This document shows, one piece after another, positions 15,051-24,286 of a stretch of DNA of 64,000 nucleotides. The DNA is from Photobacterium iliopiscarium (GTDB taxonomy: Bacteria > Pseudomonadota > Gammaproteobacteria > Enterobacterales > Vibrionaceae): contig NZ_PYOO01000005.1 of the NCBI RefSeq assembly GCF_003026395.1, positions 62,001 through 126,000 of the forward strand. Reading direction: 5' to 3'. Under the pieces are notes generated by a model. The model was not told the DNA's origin and did not search any database. It saw only the letters and a list, made by a program, of their open reading frames with translations. The position numbers and the translations under genes were made by a program. Numbering within the stretch: the stretch's first letter is position 1; each line of letters starts with the position of its first letter.

Positions 15051-16243
15051 TGTGTAGTCAATATAAAAAAGGATTAGCTCTCTCAGGTGGCGGTTTTAGA
15101 GCAACACTTTATGCATTAGGTACTCTATGGCGAATGAACGAAGATGGCATATTAACAGAACTTGATACAATAACATCAGTATCTGGTGGGTCGATTGCTG
15201 CAGGATTATTAATGCTTAAATGGAATGAGCTTAATTTTGTAAAAATAGATGCTAGAGAAGGACGCTATCGCGCAACTAATTTTAAAGAAATTATTGTGGA
15301 TCCTATAATTGATTTTTGTTCTCAAACTATAACAAATAAATCACGAATAATTTTACATACCCTTAATCCAACAACTTCGGCAGTAAAAGAAGTATGTAAA
15401 AAGTATGAAAAGTTGTTATTTGGCAATATATGTCTTAGTGATGTACCTGATAACCATCTAGCCCCTGAATTTGTCTTTTATGGAACAAATCTAGATACAG
15501 GTGTTAGTGTTAGAATATCTAAACATGAGATCAGAGATTACCATATAGGAACGGCAATAGATCATAAAATCACTTTAGCACAAGCCGTTTCTATTTCGAG
15601 TGGATTCCCTCCTGTCCTTGCTCCTGTAACGTTATGCGGAAAAAAATGGAAATGGACTGATTCTATTTATAGTAAATTACCAATTGACCATGTAGCACAT
15701 CTTCGAGAAAAACTAAATTTATGTGATGGTGGCCTTTATGACAATATGGGGCTTGAGATGATATGGAAGCATGGGGCTCATAAAGAGTATGAAACCGTAT
15801 TTTGTTGTGATGCTGGAGCACCACTCACGATGAGATGGCTAGGTGGTAAATTAAAATTAACCATGAGAATGACCGATATTATGATTAATCAACAACGAGC
15901 ACTGCGTAAGCGTATGTTGATGAGGAATTATGAGGGTAAAGAATATGATGGAAGTTATTGGTCAATAGCTAGTCAAGTTAAAAATTATATTAATGCTTCA
16001 CCTTTATTATCTGAAAGTGAAGAATATAAATATAAACACTTAAATATGCTTGGTACTCAACTGGATAGATTTTCAGATAACGATACTAGAATGTTGATTA
16101 ATCTTGGGTTTTGTCATGCTGATATGTGTATGAGGCAACATTATGATAGTTCAATATCTAAACCTCAATTGCCATTCAATATAAAGAGTGAATTAAAAAA
16201 ATCTAGTGATAAAAAGATCACAAATACTTTATTAAAGACGTAA
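15050..16243 (+). CDS. patatin-like phospholipase, probable effector of the E1/JAB operon
   Basis: A 397-residue lipase of the patatin family, which cleaves membrane phospholipids. All catalytic parts are present: the oxyanion loop SGGGFRA near the N-terminus, the nucleophile elbow SVSGGS with Ser45, and the catalytic Asp226 in CDGGLYDNMG. There is no signal peptide, so it would act from the cytoplasm on the inner membrane. Its start overlaps the stop of the E2/E1/JAB gene (TAATG) and AAGGTG precedes it, so expression is coupled. CapV of CBASS is also a patatin that kills the infected cell by degrading the membrane; that role is inferred here from family and position. A terminator closes the operon at 16341. 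Confidence 0.88.
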   Translation: MCSQYKKGLALSGGGFRATLYALGTLWRMNEDGILTELDTITSVSGGSIAAGLLMLKWNELNFVKIDAREGRYRATNFKEIIVDPIIDFCSQTITNKSRIILHTLNPTTSAVKEVCKKYEKLLFGNICLSDVPDNHLAPEFVFYGTNLDTGVSVRISKHEIRDYHIGTAIDHKITLAQAVSISSGFPPVLAPVTLCGKKWKWTDSIYSKLPIDHVAHLREKLNLCDGGLYDNMGLEMIWKHGAHKEYETVFCCDAGAPLTMRWLGGKLKLTMRMTDIMINQQRALRKRMLMRNYEGKEYDGSYWSIASQVKNYINASPLLSESEEYKYKHLNMLGTQLDRFSDNDTRMLINLGFCHADMCMRQHYDSSISKPQLPFNIKSELKKSSDKKITNTLLKT

Positions 16244-16340
16244 TATATTTTTCTAAATATTATTTATAGATTTGAAATATAACGGTTTCAAGGCTACTTT
16301 AAATAATATAATAAAATTTATATATACTATCGATATATTA

Positions 16341-16364
16341 AAGCCGATTATTATCGGCTTTTTG
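16341..16364 (+). terminator. intrinsic terminator of the MBL-E1/JAB-patatin operon
   Basis: AAGCCGAT (16341-16348) pairs with ATCGGCTT (16353-16360) across a 4-nt loop and runs into TTTTG. Confidence 0.85.
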
Positions 16365-16502
16365 TGTATATGTTTTTTTAAAGTCTTACACCCTCATAAT
16401 CTCAGCTCTTAGTTTCTTCTCGTTATCCGTTCCAATCTCAGACTCCTTGGGTGAAGTTTCATTAGCCTTTTACAATATTTTTAATTAGGCTCTTTGATGT
16501 TA

Positions 16503-16727
16503 TTAAAGTTTCTTCAACACCCTAGCTGTTCTCAACACTTCACGCTGAAATCGAAGTTCATCCGCTGCCCCTATCTCTATTAGTGCATTACCCATGATGA
16601 TCCTATTTGGTGTTAACGGCCAACCATCAGGAGTAATCAACTTTCCTTTGGATATTTTCCACCCTTTCCAATCATCATCCAGTGGTGATAATTCACGATA
16701 AGCGTACATTTTCATTAAACGCGTCAC
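16503..16727 (-). CDS. small uncharacterised protein (DUF3653-like pattern)
   Basis: 74 residues, basic at the ends. The core WKGWKISKGKLITPDGWPLTP resembles the W..W....LxTPxGxxLTP pattern of small phage-associated DUF3653 proteins, some of which have a regulatory role. The match is from memory and partial. No partner gene is close on the same strand; the LysR gene ends 29 bases to its right. It may mark the right border of the accessory region. Confidence 0.4.
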   Translation of the reverse strand: MTRLMKMYAYRELSPLDDDWKGWKISKGKLITPDGWPLTPNRIIMGNALIEIGAADELRFQREVLRTARVLKKL

Positions 16728-16755
16728 TCACTATCGCTGATAAAAATAACGACAA

Positions 16756-17676
16756 CTACCCTAACCTACCCGCAAATCGCGCTATCAAGAAATCAATAAA
16801 CAATCGCAGCCGTTTGGGTTGGTATTGGCGGCTTTGGTAAATCACATTTAAGTCTGCACTGGCTGATGATGTCGATGCATTGAAGTTTTTCATATATCCA
16901 TCAAGCACAGTGACCAGTCGCTGTTGTTTTATGTCTTGCTCAATATCTAATATCGACTTTAATGCTATACCTGCGCTATCTAATGCCCATTGACGAATCA
17001 CTTCGCCATCATCTGAAAATCGTTTTGGTAATACGGTTATAACGTTGTGTTGGGTGTCGTCGCTAAAATGCCATGTTTTCAGTTCTTCATTACTGCGTAT
17101 CATGGCTAAACAATGATGATCAGCGAGATCTTGCGGTGTGATCGGTGTGCCTTTATTGGCTAAATATTGAGGTGTTGCACACAATACACGTCTGCTGGAT
17201 GCCAGTTTGCGCGAGATTAGGTTGCTGTCTGCTAGTTCGCCATAACGGATAACAATATCTATGCCTGATTCCGCTAAGTTGGTGAGTTTGTCGTCTAAAT
17301 ATAAGTATGGCACAACGTCTGGATACAATTCGCAAAACGCTGAAATTATTGGTGATATGTATTGCTTGCCTATGTCTCGTGGCGCTGCGATCTTTATCGT
17401 TCCGCGCACTTCTTGGCTACCGGTTTGGAGTAAGTTTTCTGTCTCTTTAACGCTGTCAATAATGTCTAAACTGGCCTGATGATACATTGCACCAGATTCC
17501 GTTAAAGAGAGATGCCTTGTACTGCGATTGAGTAACTTCACCCCATAGCGATCTTCTAATGCTTGCAGCCTTGCGGTAACGGTTGCTGGTGATAATCCTA
17601 GCTCTCTTCCTGCTGCCGCTAAGCCTTGGTTTTTAACGATACTGATAAATAACGTCATGTCAGAAAACTTATCCAT
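16756..17676 (-). CDS. LysR-family transcriptional regulator, divergent from the OYE reductase
   Basis: 306 residues. The N-terminal winged helix-turn-helix spans about residues 1-60 (NQGLAAAGRELGLSPATVTARLQALEDRYG). The substrate-binding domain begins near residue 90 (GTIKIAAPRDIGKQYISPII). It belongs to the subgroup whose members often sit divergently beside oxidoreductases. The 120-bp gap to the old-yellow-enzyme gene at 17803 is the likely control region, so it probably regulates that gene and itself. The ligand is unknown; electrophile or nitrosative stress is a guess from the neighbour. Confidence 0.88.
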   Translation of the reverse strand: MDKFSDMTLFISIVKNQGLAAAGRELGLSPATVTARLQALEDRYGVKLLNRSTRHLSLTESGAMYHQASLDIIDSVKETENLLQTGSQEVRGTIKIAAPRDIGKQYISPIISAFCELYPDVVPYLYLDDKLTNLAESGIDIVIRYGELADSNLISRKLASSRRVLCATPQYLANKGTPITPQDLADHHCLAMIRSNEELKTWHFSDDTQHNVITVLPKRFSDDGEVIRQWALDSAGIALKSILDIEQDIKQQRLVTVLDGYMKNFNASTSSASADLNVIYQSRQYQPKRLRLFIDFLIARFAGRLG

Positions 17677-17802
17677 GCCCTTTCCTTGTGTTTATTGTTC
17701 AGCTCACCCGAATAATCTTTTTAAATTTTACCTAATTATCAAATTCTATCAAATCAATATACTGACACCATCAAAACAAGATTAGACAGAAAGGAAATGA
17801 AG

Positions 17803-18903
17803 ATGTCGATGATGAGCAAGCTTTTTGAATCAACACAGCTTAAAGCACTGAATTTACAAAACCGTATTGTGATGGCACCGATGACGCGAGCGCGTAGTAG
17901 TCAACCGGGTAATATTCCAAACGCGATGATGGCGAATTATTACCAACAACGTGCTAGTGCGGGATTAATTATCTCGGAAGCAACCCAGATTTCAGATGAT
18001 TCACAAGGCTATTCATTCACTCCGGGTGTTTATACTAATGAGCAAGTCGCTGGCTGGAAAACGGTTACTCAAGCGGCAAAAACGCAAGGTGCGGCAATGT
18101 TTTGTCAGTTATGGCATGTGGGCCGCGTGTCTCATCCTACCTTTCAGCGTGGTGATAAACCTATTGCGCCATCAGCACTTAAACCAGTAGAAACCAAAGT
18201 GTGGATTGCTGATGAACAAGGTAATGGCAACATGGTCGATTGTGTTGAACCAAGAGCCATGACCCAAGCTGATATTGATCGGGTGGTGGCTGATTTTGCT
18301 CATGCCGCGAAATGTGCGATTGATGCTGGCTTTGATGGTGTCGAAATTCACGGTGGTAACGGTTATCTTATCGATCAGTTCTTACGTACTAATTCTAATC
18401 ATCGTACAGATAGTTACGGTGTCACTAGAGACAACCGTATTCGCTTCTTGTTAGAGGTGGTTGATGCGGTAAGTAATGTGATTGGTGCGCATAAAGTGGG
18501 TGTTCGACTTGCGCCTTTCATTACCTTTAAAGACATGAATTGCCCTGATATTGTGCCGACTATTTTAGAGGCGGCAAAACAGCTTCAAGCCCGTGATATT
18601 GGCTATTTGCATTTATCGGAAGCGGATTGGGATGATGCGCCAGTGATCCCTGAGCCATTTAGAATTGAGTTGCGTGAGTATTTCACCAATACGATCATTG
18701 TCGCGGGCCGTTATACTCAAGCGCGTGCTGATGAAATGCTTAACAAAGGCTACGCTGATTTGGTTGCGTTCGGGCGTCCGTTTATTGCTAACCCTGATTT
18801 TGTTTCGCGGTTACAACACCAACAACCGTTAGCTGACTTGGATGGCACTACGCTATTTGGTGGGAATGAACACGGTTATACTGATTATCCTACTCTGGGT
18901 TAA
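17803..18903 (+). CDS. nemA: old yellow enzyme family alkene reductase (NemA-like)
   Basis: FMN-dependent NADPH reductase of activated alkenes, N-ethylmaleimide and nitro compounds. The opening [26 protein letters not shown] is diagnostic of the NemA group, [28 protein letters not shown]-like sequence carries the catalytic and FMN contacts ([13 protein letters not shown]), and [12 protein letters not shown] is the phosphate-binding end. The length (366) is normal. I chose the ATG at 17803 because AGGA lies 7 nt upstream; the ATG at 17797 is too close to it. The divergent LysR gene is the likely regulator. Confidence 0.88.
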   Translation: [366 protein letters not shown]

Positions 18904-19163
18904 TCTAAACTAACGGTTAACACGCTGATGTTATTTACATCCGGTCACCATACTATTTATATCCGCTATAGGGGATATTTGATTTTTATCCCTTGCAACG
19001 GATAAGTTATATAACCAATTGACTCTTTTATCTTTATATCATGCTTTAATAATCAGTCGTGTTGAATCACAGTGTTTAAAACATATAAATCTAGATGCAT
19101 TAATTTAATGGTAAGTTTTTGTATGTAGTGATAGATTTATGCTCATATTTTATGAGGCTGATT

Positions 19164-19802
19164 ATGTTTAGTTTTTGGTATGTATTGGGTTTATTCGTTG
19201 CTTTCATTTGTGGCATTGTCTTTTGTCATAAGAAACAGAAAGGACACACGCTAAACATTGGTGAACGTCTTGTTTCAAAAAGCGTAAATTCTTATTTAAT
19301 ACATGAGCAAGTGACAGGGATTGTCGTCAATAACGTAACTTTATCCATTGATGGTAGTACGACCCAAATTGATCATGTTCTAATTTGTACCAAAGGTGTG
19401 TTTGTTATTGAAACTAAGCACTATAGCGGTTGGATTTATGGTGATGCTAAACAAAAACAATGGATGCAGATCTTATTCAAAAAGCGTTCACGGTTTCAGA
19501 ACCCTATTCATCAAAATTACAAACATATCAAAGCAATCCAAGCCCTATTCGATTTTGTGCCAACAGATCACATTAAGTCGTTAGTGGTGTTTACTGGTGA
19601 CGGGGAATTTAAAACGCCACGTCCAAAAGATGTGGTGTTATTAAATGGTATTAGAGATTGGATGAACCAACATGAAGATGATGTAATGAGTTTAAATCGG
19701 ATTCAGTTTTGCTATGGTCGTTTGGAGTATTTACGTTTGCCTGATAATGAGCAGACAGATAAATTACATTTGCAGAATTTGTCTAAGAGACAGGCTTTAT
19801 AA
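19164..19802 (+). CDS. membrane-anchored NERD-domain protein
   Basis: 212 residues. Residues 1-20 are one transmembrane helix (MFSFWYVLGLFVAFICGIVF). The NERD (nuclease-related) domain follows: NIGERLVSKSVNSYL, IDHVLICTKGVFVIETKHYSGWIYGD and the NPIHQNYKHIKAIQ helix. The Asp of IDHV and the Glu-x-Lys of VIETKHY are the positions a restriction-endonuclease-like fold would use for metal, so catalytic residues seem intact. NERD proteins are of uncertain biological role, with DNA processing suggested. I chose the ATG at 19164, preceded by TGAGG, over a TTG at 19119. Confidence 0.75.
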   Translation: MFSFWYVLGLFVAFICGIVFCHKKQKGHTLNIGERLVSKSVNSYLIHEQVTGIVVNNVTLSIDGSTTQIDHVLICTKGVFVIETKHYSGWIYGDAKQKQWMQILFKKRSRFQNPIHQNYKHIKAIQALFDFVPTDHIKSLVVFTGDGEFKTPRPKDVVLLNGIRDWMNQHEDDVMSLNRIQFCYGRLEYLRLPDNEQTDKLHLQNLSKRQAL

Positions 19803-19873
19803 TGAATACAAATCCGTGGTCAGTTTTACTTGACCACTTTGGTTTTTATTTTATACCTTTCAAAATCATGTAG

Positions 19874-20239
19874 TTATAAAGTATTGTCTGACGTTGTTGC
19901 TTTATAAAAAAAGAACGATGAGCATCCTCCCCATGCAACAATATTTACCATCAACGCTTTTATGATATTAATTGACGTGACAGGAATTGTTTGAAAGACA
20001 AAGAAAGTGCATAAACTTGCGATAAAGCCCACTGCGATACCTTTGATAAACCATCTCTGTTTTAAAAAAGGTAAACAATAAAGCAATGCCCATAACCCGC
20101 CCCAAAAGACTTGTTTATAGATAAAAATATGATCGGGTTGAGGTAATCCTTGCAATGGGTTGATGAGATAAATAGCGAGTACATTGGCGATACTGCCAAT
20201 AAACCCTGCCCCCAAAGCGATTGTGATATTTCTAAGCAT
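19874..20239 (-). CDS. small four-helix membrane protein of unknown function
   Basis: 121 residues with four hydrophobic segments (about 5-25, 45-60, 65-85 and 95-112), among them GAGFIGSIANVLAIYLI and GIAVGFIASLCTFFVF. No recognised motif. It converges with the NERD gene and has no operon partner. Confidence 0.6.
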   Translation of the reverse strand: MLRNITIALGAGFIGSIANVLAIYLINPLQGLPQPDHIFIYKQVFWGGLWALLYCLPFLKQRWFIKGIAVGFIASLCTFFVFQTIPVTSINIIKALMVNIVAWGGCSSFFFYKATTSDNTL

Positions 20240-20516
20240 AGTGATCTCTATGTACTAATTCTTGCAGTAATAGAACATCGAAGTCATAGAAAAATTTCAC
20301 TCTTATGAGAATAATTTTTTTGACGCTGTATTTTACATTGTGTGTGTCAGTATCAGACTTACGTATAGCAAAGCGGAGTGAGAATAACGGGAAACAGTGT
20401 TGAGGTTGCCCTGCGTTCCCTAAGTGTAGAATAGTTGGATAATCTAACTAATTTTACGAGAGATGCTACTTTCAGTAATATGATCGCTATTGATTGATTT
20501 TATGAAGGGAATTACA

Positions 20517-20876
20517 GTGCTTAGAATTATTCAGCATCGCCGAATCAAAAAGGTCATCAAGTTGCTTTCGGCAAGGTTGATAAAGGGTTATGGCAGTCGA
20601 GATTTTTTCTCTTTAGGTCAAATCACAGCCAGTACCAGTGAGTGTAGTGCCCGTCAGCAACAAATCGCAGTCGCTTTGTATGTTGATCCGCAAGATATTA
20701 ATTTTGAAGAAAACCCTACCCTGAAATTGTTACGTAATGATATATCACACTATTTCTTTGAGGGGAATGATTACACCGGACAGGATGTGCTTAATCTGCT
20801 TGTTTTAGGTGGATGGAAAGGTGGTCGAATAGATGATGACATGTCAAACCGGTTTGGTATGGGGAGTCGTTATTAG
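20517..20876 (+). CDS. small uncharacterised protein (DUF6559-like)
   Basis: 119 residues, soluble. It begins VLRIIQHRRIKKVIKLLSAR, a pattern shared with small Vibrio proteins of DUF6559 (recognition from memory), and contains SECSARQQQIAVALYVDP and a C-terminal GWKGG. The GTG at 20517 is preceded by AAGGGA at 6 nt. In-frame TTG 20490 and ATG 20502 lack such a site. Function unknown. Confidence 0.6.
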   Translation: MLRIIQHRRIKKVIKLLSARLIKGYGSRDFFSLGQITASTSECSARQQQIAVALYVDPQDINFEENPTLKLLRNDISHYFFEGNDYTGQDVLNLLVLGGWKGGRIDDDMSNRFGMGSRY

Positions 20877-20921
20877 TGATCTGAATTGTGATGGTGGGAT
20901 TTTACTTAGTATGGCTGACTA

Positions 20922-20952
20922 GCCTACTACTATTGTAGAAATAGTAGTAGGC
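20922..20952. terminator. bidirectional hairpin between convergent genes
   Basis: GCCTACTACTAT (20922-20933) and ATAGTAGTAGGC (20941-20952) form a perfect 12-bp stem with a 7-nt loop. No T-run follows. It lies between two gene ends, so a termination role is likely. Confidence 0.5.
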
Positions 20953-20975
20953 CAAACGTCATAAATAGAAAGATT

Positions 20976-21146
20976 CTATTCTTCAGTTTCTTTAAGCTTA
21001 CTAAGCTCTATTTCAATTTTTTCAATATCAGCAGTGTAACGTGCTTTACTTGCACCATCTCTAGTAGACTTAGACATAGCTTGTAACTTAGAAAGTTTCT
21101 TTGTAAGTGCTGCTAATTGGTTCTGGGTTCTACGATTGCTGCTCAT
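20976..21146 (-). CDS. small coiled-coil protein of unknown function
   Basis: 56 residues, highly charged, with two predicted helices (QNQLAALTKKLSKLQAMSK and YTADIEKIEIELSKLKE) whose heptad-like Leu/Ile spacing suggests a helical hairpin. The ATG at 21146 follows GGAG about 12 nt upstream; a TTG at 21164 is the only longer alternative. Confidence 0.5.
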   Translation of the reverse strand: MSSNRRTQNQLAALTKKLSKLQAMSKSTRDGASKARYTADIEKIEIELSKLKETEE

Positions 21147-21561
21147 TAATAAATGGTACTCCAATAAATGATGTTATTTGCTGTGTGACTACAATTAAAT
21201 TATATATCATTACAACAGGTTAATTAACTTAACGGTTAATGCTATTGTATTTCTAGCTCGTTACCTTTATAGCGTAGCATATAAGACTACAAATAATGAA
21301 ATATTAATATAGTTTAGTTTGCTTTTGATAACTGACGCTCGTTATTAAGGCTATCAGTGGTTGATAATCCTACGAAGATCATAACATTGGCATTACGAAT
21401 GTTGCCAATTGTTAACAATTAGAGTGGATCATACATAGCATTGTAAATATTAATTTGAATCATGTGGTCATATTTAACTGTATATTTTGAGTATACTGTT
21501 CTACTAACGATGAATGTATAAGCTATTGTCAGTGTGGTTAATGTGTTGTCATAAATCAAAT
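21147..21561. other. intergenic stretch without a supported gene
   Basis: AT-rich, with no credible reading frame. The only structures seen are the perfect 14-bp palindrome AATTGTTAACAATT (21407-21420) and, next to it, the dyad TTGGCATT/AATGTTGCCAA (21387-21408). Confidence 0.4.
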
Positions 21562-21593
21562 ATAAAAAAATCCACATCGTTAAATGTGGATTT
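21562..21593 (-). terminator. intrinsic terminator of the endonuclease I gene
   Basis: AAATCCACAT (21568-21577) pairs with ATGTGGATTT (21584-21593). On the minus strand the stem runs into seven T residues. Confidence 0.85.
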
Positions 21594-21617
21594 ATCACGG
21601 TTGAATTATTGGTGTTA

Positions 21618-22388
21618 TTAACCGATGTTTTTACAGCGCGAAGCTAAGATAGGATCAACATTACCTTGAATCTTTTGAATTTTAGCGGCGCGTTGGCATT
21701 CCCACTTTGATACTGGGTATTGCTTGTCCCATGCGCTCATTAATTGGCGTTGTTGACGACTCATTTTGTAACTTGGATATACTGCATCAAAATACATGTA
21801 AGTACGCGCAATAATACCACGGGCACGTTCTGGTGGTTGAGCATCGTGATCTTTCTTATCAATGATCATGTCACAACTACCGAATGAACGGTAATTTTTA
21901 CTGGCTGTTTTAGGCAGCATTACATAGTTGTAGTTTTGACGAGCAGCGTTAACCGCCCCTACTGCTGGATAAAGGTTATAAAGGTCTGATTGCATTAAGC
22001 GGTATTCAGGGTTGGCTTTTTCAGCACATTTACGGCCCTTAAATGATTTGCCTTTACTATCAATGCATACTTTTGAACCTTCACGCCATTCACTAAATGA
22101 ACGTCCAAAGTTCTCCGCAGGCACTACGTGTTCAGCCTCCCAACGTTTAACGCGCTTTTTATACACATCAGTTGTGAAGCCTGATGGCAAGGTAACGTAT
22201 TTTTTATTGTTAAAATCAGCACCGCAGTAAATAGTCTTCATATCAACAGGATTAGTATAGATCTGCTGTTGCATGATCTTTTTTGCTTTGCTGAATGATT
22301 GGTTGGTGGTGTTACCTTGTGGCGACTGTGCAAATGCAAGCGTCGGCAATAGTGCGACACTAAGTAGAATAATATTCGTTTGATTCAC
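21618..22388 (-). CDS. endA: secreted endonuclease I (Dns/EndA/Vvn family)
   Basis: Exported non-specific nuclease of the beta-beta-alpha-metal type that degrades extracellular DNA and limits transformation in vibrios. Residues 1-20 are a signal peptide (LLPTLAFA). The catalytic motif RWEAEHVVPAENFG carries the general-base His, and LMQSDLYNLYPAVGAVNAARQN carries the metal-binding Asn. Eight Cys residues fit the four disulfides of Vvn-type enzymes. The length of 256 is slightly above the usual 230 because of a short extra N-terminal segment. Confidence 0.93.
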   Translation of the reverse strand: MNQTNIILLSVALLPTLAFAQSPQGNTTNQSFSKAKKIMQQQIYTNPVDMKTIYCGADFNNKKYVTLPSGFTTDVYKKRVKRWEAEHVVPAENFGRSFSEWREGSKVCIDSKGKSFKGRKCAEKANPEYRLMQSDLYNLYPAVGAVNAARQNYNYVMLPKTASKNYRSFGSCDMIIDKKDHDAQPPERARGIIARTYMYFDAVYPSYKMSRQQRQLMSAWDKQYPVSKWECQRAAKIQKIQGNVDPILASRCKNIG

Positions 22389-22508
22389 GGTGTTCTCTTT
22401 TTGATTATGCGATCAATTTATCAATGGACTGACGCGTTGAAATGACAAAGCTTGATTAGGCTTTGTTTTAATTAATCATTTGAAAATAAGGCTATTTTTG
22501 TGCGTTAT

Positions 22509-22706
22509 TTATTCGGAAATAATCACTTTTACGCGTCCTACATCACCTGAGGTGAGGCGTACTTTAATACCATGAGGATGTGTTGGTGAATTAGTAAGGA
22601 TTTTTTCTACCGTACCAGATGTAAGTGTGCCGCTACGTTGATCTTGTTTTAATACAATTTGTACATTTAGACCAACGTGAATATTTGAACGATTATTACC
22701 AGACAT
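22509..22706 (-). CDS. YwbE family protein
   Basis: 65 residues matching the short YwbE (DUF2196) family: IHVGLNVQIVLKQDQRSGTLTSGTVEKIL, then SPTHPHGIKVRLTSGDVGRVKVI. The conserved HPHGIKVRL core is unmistakable. Function unknown. It is a complete single gene. Confidence 0.9.
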   Translation of the reverse strand: MSGNNRSNIHVGLNVQIVLKQDQRSGTLTSGTVEKILTNSPTHPHGIKVRLTSGDVGRVKVIISE

Positions 22707-22954
22707 ATTGACTCTTTTATTTTTAATTTTTCAAGTTGTATTATTGAGCTTTTACAGTAAAACGCAACTTAATATTAAGCGTTGGTTGTTTTGTGTACGT
22801 TATTAAGATGTATCTTATTGATATAAGGTTAAACAAGGATTTTTAAATCTAAAAAAGAAATGAATAAAGCGATAAATAATCAAATATATTGGATACAAGT
22901 AATACCATAACTGGCATGTAATACGGTGTTTATAAGTATTTTGCGGGTGTTGAG

Positions 22955-22986
22955 ATAAAACAAAGCCCTGTAGATTAAGGGCTTTT
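22955..22986 (-). terminator. intrinsic terminator of the small lipid- or membrane-anchored protein gene
   Basis: AAAGCCCT (22962-22969) pairs with AGGGCTTT (22978-22985). On the minus strand TTTGTTTTATC follows. The preceding gap 22707-22954 shows nothing else. Confidence 0.7.
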
Positions 22987-22999
22987 GTTTAAATAACGA

Positions 23000-23272
23000 T
23001 TACTGTTGAAGTGCAGGACAATCTTTAGGCAATAATTGTTCAGGTATGGCTGGCCCGATTCCCATATCCGCCGTCCACCCTTTTAAGCCGCCAGTTTTAG
23101 GGTCAAAATCACTGCATTTATACGGCTTATCTTTTATTAGTGTTGCTGGCGTGGGTTGTTGAACTGTAGTGTCATTATTTTTGGTTTGCTCATGTTTGCT
23201 CATTGTAAACGCGAGGCTACAGATTACAATTCCGCTAAGTACTGCCAGTGCAGATATTGTTGATTTTTTCAT
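23000..23272 (-). CDS. small exported or membrane-anchored protein of unknown function
   Basis: 90 residues. The N-terminus MKKSTISALAVLSGIVICSLAFTMS is a signal peptide or anchor, then a polar linker rich in Thr and Gln, then a small globular part with two Cys (YKCSDFDPKTGGLKGW and LLPKDCPALQQ) that could form one disulfide. No family recognised. Confidence 0.65.
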   Translation of the reverse strand: MKKSTISALAVLSGIVICSLAFTMSKHEQTKNNDTTVQQPTPATLIKDKPYKCSDFDPKTGGLKGWTADMGIGPAIPEQLLPKDCPALQQ

Positions 23273-23401
23273 GGGTGATCCCCTTCAGTAAAAAACGGGT
23301 GATTATGTATCATCTATTTAATGCTTATTTTATAGAGAAGATCAAATTATGTAATAAAATAAATACGTTATTGCTTGTTTAATCACCAATTTGATTGCTT
23401 G

Positions 23402-24286
23402 TTAATATAATGATGTCAGTAATGACGTTACTGTTTGATAACGGATAGGTAATTGGCGGTGCTGTTTTTGAATAATAAAAAGCTGTTCTGTGACTAATAT
23501 CGGTGGTGATATAACATACAATTTATGCTTATCTGTAAAATGATCAATGGCACTTTTGGGTAAAACCGTAAAGCCAATTCCTTCTGCAACAGCAACTAAA
23601 ATTTGGTTAAGTTGATTGATGTAACTCGTAATCGGTAGGTGTTCAATCTTAATATTTGATAAATGATGATAACCACAATGTTGGAAGTATTTCGTTAAAT
23701 AATATTGTGCATCAGGGTGATCAACTAGCCCACATGCTATTAATAATTCATTGGTTAGTTCATGATGTTCGTATTGTAACGGCAATACTAAACATAAAGG
23801 CTCTCGTCCTATCATCGTCGTTTTAAAGTGTGTATTGGCTGGATTTTGAGTGACGATCCCCATATCAATCGTATTATTTTCAATATTATCTAAGATTTTA
23901 TAATTAGGTGCGGCTTCTAAATGAAAATGCAATTTGGAATGTTGTTGCTGTAAGCGTAATAACTGAGGATATAGTGATAATGCAAATGATCCTGAGCAAG
24001 CGAGTTTACAAGTTCCTTCATAAGGACTGTCTGTTTGTAAGTTACTCATTAGTGTTTGATATTGATGTGTTTGTTGCTGGGCATATTGATAGACAAGCTG
24101 CCCTTGTTCTGTGATTTCAAATTGTTTGTTATAGCGTGTAATCAGTTGATAGCCGCAAGCTTGTTCTAATTTTTTAATATGCTGGCTAACACCTGGTTGG
24201 GTCATATGTAAAAGATCTGCGGTTTGAGTAAAATGTCCAGTGTCTACTAAAGTTGTAAATGTGGTTAACCATTGGGGATTTATCAT
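23402..24286 (-). CDS. LysR-family transcriptional regulator
   Basis: 294 residues. The helix-turn-helix is at about residues 3-60 (LVDTGHFTQTADLLHMTQPGVSQHIKKLEQACGYQL). The effector domain begins near residue 92 (GTCKLACSGSFALSLYPQLLRL). The subgroup (FxxTADxLHMTQPGVSQHIKKLE) resembles proline- or amino-acid-related regulators, but no target is evident. Its neighbour is an AraC gene on the same strand 120 bases upstream, with no divergent enzyme gene. Confidence 0.88.
   Translation of the reverse strand: MINPQWLTTFTTLVDTGHFTQTADLLHMTQPGVSQHIKKLEQACGYQLITRYNKQFEITEQGQLVYQYAQQQTHQYQTLMSNLQTDSPYEGTCKLACSGSFALSLYPQLLRLQQQHSKLHFHLEAAPNYKILDNIENNTIDMGIVTQNPANTHFKTTMIGREPLCLVLPLQYEHHELTNELLIACGLVDHPDAQYYLTKYFQHCGYHHLSNIKIEHLPITSYINQLNQILVAVAEGIGFTVLPKSAIDHFTDKHKLYVISPPILVTEQLFIIQKQHRQLPIRYQTVTSLLTSLY

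Noticed and set aside
11659..16243. Calling the operon a standard type II CBASS
   Set aside because: No CD-NTase gene exists in or beside the operon, and E1/E2 and JAB are fused rather than separate, so the known label would be wrong.
21387..21420. Palindrome AATTGTTAACAATT and adjacent dyad as an operator
   Set aside because: AT-rich context makes such a palindrome likely by chance, and no gene start lies close enough to support a regulatory role.
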